This document shows positions 60,560 to 64,000 of a DNA stretch of 64,000 nucleotides, piece by piece (position 1 is the stretch's first letter; each line of letters starts with the position of its first letter). Position numbers and translations under genes: made by a program. The notes beneath the pieces were generated by a model. The model saw only the letters and a list, made by a program, of their open reading frames with translations, was not told where the DNA came from and did not search any database. Location of the stretch: assembly GCA_011317545.1 (NCBI GenBank), contig WUJK01000009.1, positions 2,108,001 to 2,172,000 of the forward strand, in the 5' to 3' direction. This DNA comes from Coniella vitis. Its lineage: Eukaryota > Ascomycota > Sordariomycetes > Diaporthales > Schizoparmaceae.

Positions 60560-63500
60560 TATTTTGATAATTAATCTATCCCGGGGGTTATAGCCCGGGA
60601 TAGGGGGTTATAGACCCCCGTATCTTCTATAAGGTTTCGGAAGGAGAGCTATCCTATTATTCCCAGGATAAACTCCAGTTCCTTACCTCTCGTCGCTCCT
60701 TTAAGGAACTATTTCTTAGTAAGGGGGCACTTAATAAAGTGCCCTACTTCCCTTATTACGCTATACCGGCACCTTATATTAGTATACTTATACTTAAACC
60801 TATTATAATAGCTCGAGAAGTCCCTATACCTAGTTCTTTCCGTAAGGTATCGTATAAGGATACCTTATAATAGGCTAAGCTCTAGGGGTCTTCGCTTAGC
60901 TATTAGATCCTACCTTTAATACCTAACTAAACGGCTTACTATCTACTAAGAATCGAAGATTTCCTTCCCCTACGCCTTAGCCTAACGTTTTACGTATAAT
61001 ACCGTTACCGCTATTTCGTATATAGTACGAGTATTATTATCTGCTGCCGCTTTCGCTAGTTTATCCGTAGTTTTATTTCCCTCTATTCCTATATATCCTA
61101 GTAACTACCTTACCTACTAGTATAATAAGTAGAGTTTCCGAACGTTATATTTAAAAGTAAGAAAGTCTTCCTATAAGCTTTCTAGCGTTAATCCTATAAT
61201 CCTATAGATAACCGATATATTATTAATAAAGAAGATAATTTTCGTACCTAGTACCTTCTTAAGTCGTATAGCGACCTATACTACTACTCTTATCGCGCCT
61301 CGGATTTTAGTATCGTAAACCTTAGCCTTAATTATCCTACTATTCTCCGATCTAATTATATAACCTTATATATAATTACCTCGGTATACTATATACGATT
61401 ATCCTACTCCCTTATCCGTTTAGGAGCCGTTAGAGTAGATACGGATATTATAGGGGCGTATCCGTACGATATAATCGTCGTATTTCCGCTTCCCTTCCTC
61501 CTTATTAGAAATATCCCGATAATCGGGAGATTCGTATAAGGGGAGGATAATTCGTAGCCGTTTATATAGTATACTAAGTTCTGCTATTCGTTAAAGCCGG
61601 GACTTAAAAGGTTTCGGGGCTATATAGAGGGATAGCCTACCGCCCTTACCTTATAATTTCCTTTTAAGGGTAAGGCGTAATACTACCGGGTATTCCGAAT
61701 CGAGTACCTAATAGCGATATACTACCTATATTCTCCTTATTTCTAGTATTTACCGTACCGGCGGGATACCGCTTTTACGGTATAAGATAGCGTTTAAAGT
61801 AGTTTTCTAAATAGGGAGGAGCGCTTATACCGCTGCCTTCGTAGCCTTATCGAGTATATTTACTAGGTAAGACTATCGTATTACTACCGTAGTATTTACC
61901 TTAGTATTACTAGGCTTAATACTCCCTTTCTACTACGTTTCCGACCCGTATATAAGCACCGGTATAATATACGCTTACGCTACTTTAGCGATTACCCCTA
62001 ATAGGGCTCTATTTATAACCTTGCTTAATCTATATAGGTATAAGGCTATTTTTAGGGCTTTCGATCCCTACTCTTCTATATACTTACGGAAGTTAAGGTT
62101 TAAGTCGAAGAATACTCCTAGCTAGCGTATTAGCTAACTATTAGGGGTAATTTCGATATCTCCTGCCTTAACCTTATAGCGGTATAGCTATCCTTTAGCT
62201 ATAAAGTATAGGAGCTCCGTTTTTCCGAAGTCGAATATAACGGCGTTAGCCGCTCCCTACTTTAGGGTATCCTAAAGATCCTTCGCTAATACCCGAATCG
62301 TAGCCTATAGATTATTCCTAATCCGGAGGAAAGTTATATCGTCCGTATATATAAACCGGAGGGTAATATCTCCTCGGAGGAGGAGGGGGCTAAGGTATAG
62401 TATATATAGAATTAGGGAGATTAGGGATCCTTATAGGAGGCTATATTCTAGTTCTTCCGAGGGTATAATCGTATTATTAAAGCGGACCCTTACCTTTCTT
62501 CTAGTTATAAACCCGATAATCTACCTAACTAGTATATCTAGCTATCCTTATATACGTAGCCGGAGAGCTAGTTTATTATAGAGAATTACGTCGAATACGC
62601 CTTATATATCTATAGTAAGGAGTAATATATATTTGCCTTCCTTAAGGGCCGTTTCTACTTTATAGGTAAGGTACGTAGTAAGGTCTACTATAGCCCTTTT
62701 AGGGAGGGCGCCGAAGTATTATAGGTTAAGTAGGCGGTATTATAAGGTAAGCACCGATAATCGTTTAGCTAGGAGGCGCTTTATACCCTTTACTAAGTAC
62801 GATAAAAGGGCGATTAGTCGGTAAGAGCGATAAGTCGAGTAATCGGTTTTCCCTCCTTTCGGGATTATAGATACCTCCGCGGTTTTAAAGATCGCTAGGT
62901 AATAACCGAGCCTTAAGTATCCTTTATATAGCGTTCTAATATACTCCCCGATATAGGGCTAAGCTAGCTTTAGGAGGTCTACGGTAACCCCGTCGATACC
63001 CGGCGCTATATTATAGCTATCTATATAAAAGTACTATACTTCCTTAAGTATTACCCTTATATCCTAGGGTATACGGGTAGGTAGTTATAGGAGCGGCTAC
63101 TATAGATCCTCGATATTATCCCTTACCGAGAATCGGTAAAGGACCTTACGCTTAAGTAAATCCGCCTTTTCTATAGGGTTAGCGACCGCCCTCCCCTTAT
63201 CTACTAATAGGGGGGGTTTATAATTATTAATTACCTTATACTACCTAGTAACTTTCTATAGGTAGTAATCGCTATAAATACCTCTAATCTAGCTTTCCTA
63301 GTATTATTTCTTTACTATACGTACTTATTTACGAAGTTATATATATACCTTATATATTTCCTTTTATCGGCCCGTTTCCGTAGCCTTAATATAATCCCGA
63401 AAGGCCTCCTTATATATATCCGTCTACTATATAACCTAGTAGCCTCCGTTATACGGGGTAATTCCTATTACGCGGATTATATCTCCTATTAGGTTAACGA

Positions 63501-64000
63501 TAGCCGTCGCTAGTACTTTAAGGTCTTTATCCGACCCGTCCGGTTCTAGGAGAAGGAAGGCGTATTATTAAATAAAAACACCGAACCTATCCTAGTCTTC
63601 GATATATACCCTAGGGGTAAGGTCCTTCCTTAGGGGGGGAAGCCCCGCTTATACCGTTATCCAGATTATAGTATAATCCGATCCCGTATATAGGCTATCC
63701 GCTATATATATTTTTACGTTAGGGGTATTTATAAGAACTAGGTTTAAAGTATTTCCTAGTATATATATAGGTGCCTTAGGGTTTAGAATTTCTAGCCCTA
63801 TATCCTTAATCTACTTAGCTACTCTCGTACCCGCCCTAGAATACTTAGCATACCCTAGTTACTATAACTAGTATACTGCGTTAAGGTCCCCCGCTAGTAT
63901 CGCCGGGTAGGGGATCTCCTAGTTTTCCAGTATATCTAGGACCGTTTCTTCTCTAGGAGCTCGGTAGATATTAATAATAGTAATGCTATTAAGTTAAATT
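60560..64000 (-). mobile_element. RIP-degraded non-LTR (LINE) retrotransposon, 5' end beyond window
   Basis: Read from right to left, translated blocks interrupted by many stop codons give three LINE domains in the correct order. Endonuclease: AGDLNAVY at about 63870-63900. Reverse transcriptase: YRSYRLIALLSYLVK at about 62810-62850, motif A (TIDI-stop-GVFD) at about 62585-62625, NTIIPSEELEYSLL, then YTDD in place of YADD at about 62338-62352. RNase H: IYSNGS at about 61425-61445 and YIGIEGNKTTDKLAKAA at about 61040-61095. This architecture fits Tad1-like fungal LINEs. From about 60600 to the window end CA and TG dinucleotides are almost absent on either strand while TA is extremely common, the signature of RIP on CpA. 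No open frame over 60 codons remains. Confidence 0.9.
60576..60619. repeat. Two tandem GC-rich hairpins
   Basis: CTATCCCGGG (60576-60585) pairs with CCCGGGATAG (60594-60603). GGGGG (60603-60607) pairs with CCCCC (60615-60619). Both loops contain TTATAG. They lie at the 3' edge of the retroelement, where LINE RNAs can carry a structure used by the reverse transcriptase. Confidence 0.7.

Overview
The window comes from a filamentous ascomycete (Pezizomycotina, probably Sordariomycetes; the genus cannot be fixed from sequence alone). Evidence for this is the many short introns of about 45-240 nt with GTAAGT-like donors and CTAAC/CTGAC branch points, the gene repertoire (Zn2Cys6 regulator, Rrp1, Cid2/Mix23, Nat1, fungal DHA1 and ACS transporters), and a retroelement whose base composition is that of repeat-induced point mutation (RIP). 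I assembled 16 intact protein genes exon by exon. In every case the splice phases close and the joined protein matches its family.

Layout. 1-8.6 kb is gene-free, full of microsatellites and homopolymers. 8.6-20.8 kb is a housekeeping block: NatA auxiliary subunit Nat1/Naa15 (-), Cid2/Mix23-like protein (-), sphingoid long-chain-base kinase (+), ribosome-biogenesis factor Rrp1/Nop52 (-), polyamine-type MFS exporter (-). After a 3.3 kb gap, 24.1-33.5 kb holds a 5-formyl-THF cyclo-ligase-family protein with polyQ/polyH (+), an ACOT9-type acyl-CoA thioesterase (-), a secreted GH35 beta-galactosidase (+) and a PIN-like/auxin-efflux-carrier membrane protein (+). It is followed by a 5'-truncated seven-TM (DUF7702-like) pseudogene. 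35.2-39 kb has a Zn2Cys6 regulator (-) and an N-terminally shortened Rei1/ZNF622 paralogue (+).

39.5-57 kb is an accessory, catabolism-flavoured region: secreted S10 carboxypeptidase (-), ACS-family permease (-) divergent from a FAD monooxygenase (+), secreted MRJP/yellow-like protein (-), secreted type-B carboxylesterase (+) and secreted FAD-linked BBE-type oxidase (-). It is littered with relics: a duplicated 3' end of the carboxypeptidase gene, a decayed small cysteine-rich secreted protein gene and an amino-acid permease remnant. The right end (about 60.5-64 kb) is a non-LTR retrotransposon on the minus strand (endonuclease, reverse transcriptase, RNase H) almost emptied of CpA/TpG by RIP. 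Its 5' end lies beyond the window.

The left half is typical core genome. The right half looks like a fast-evolving flank next to RIP-silenced DNA, holding secreted hydrolases, an oxidase, a permease and a monooxygenase without any polyketide or peptide synthase backbone. A 9-bp word, TACATAGTA or its complement, recurs about 20 times, only outside genes. I found no tRNA, rRNA or CRISPR.
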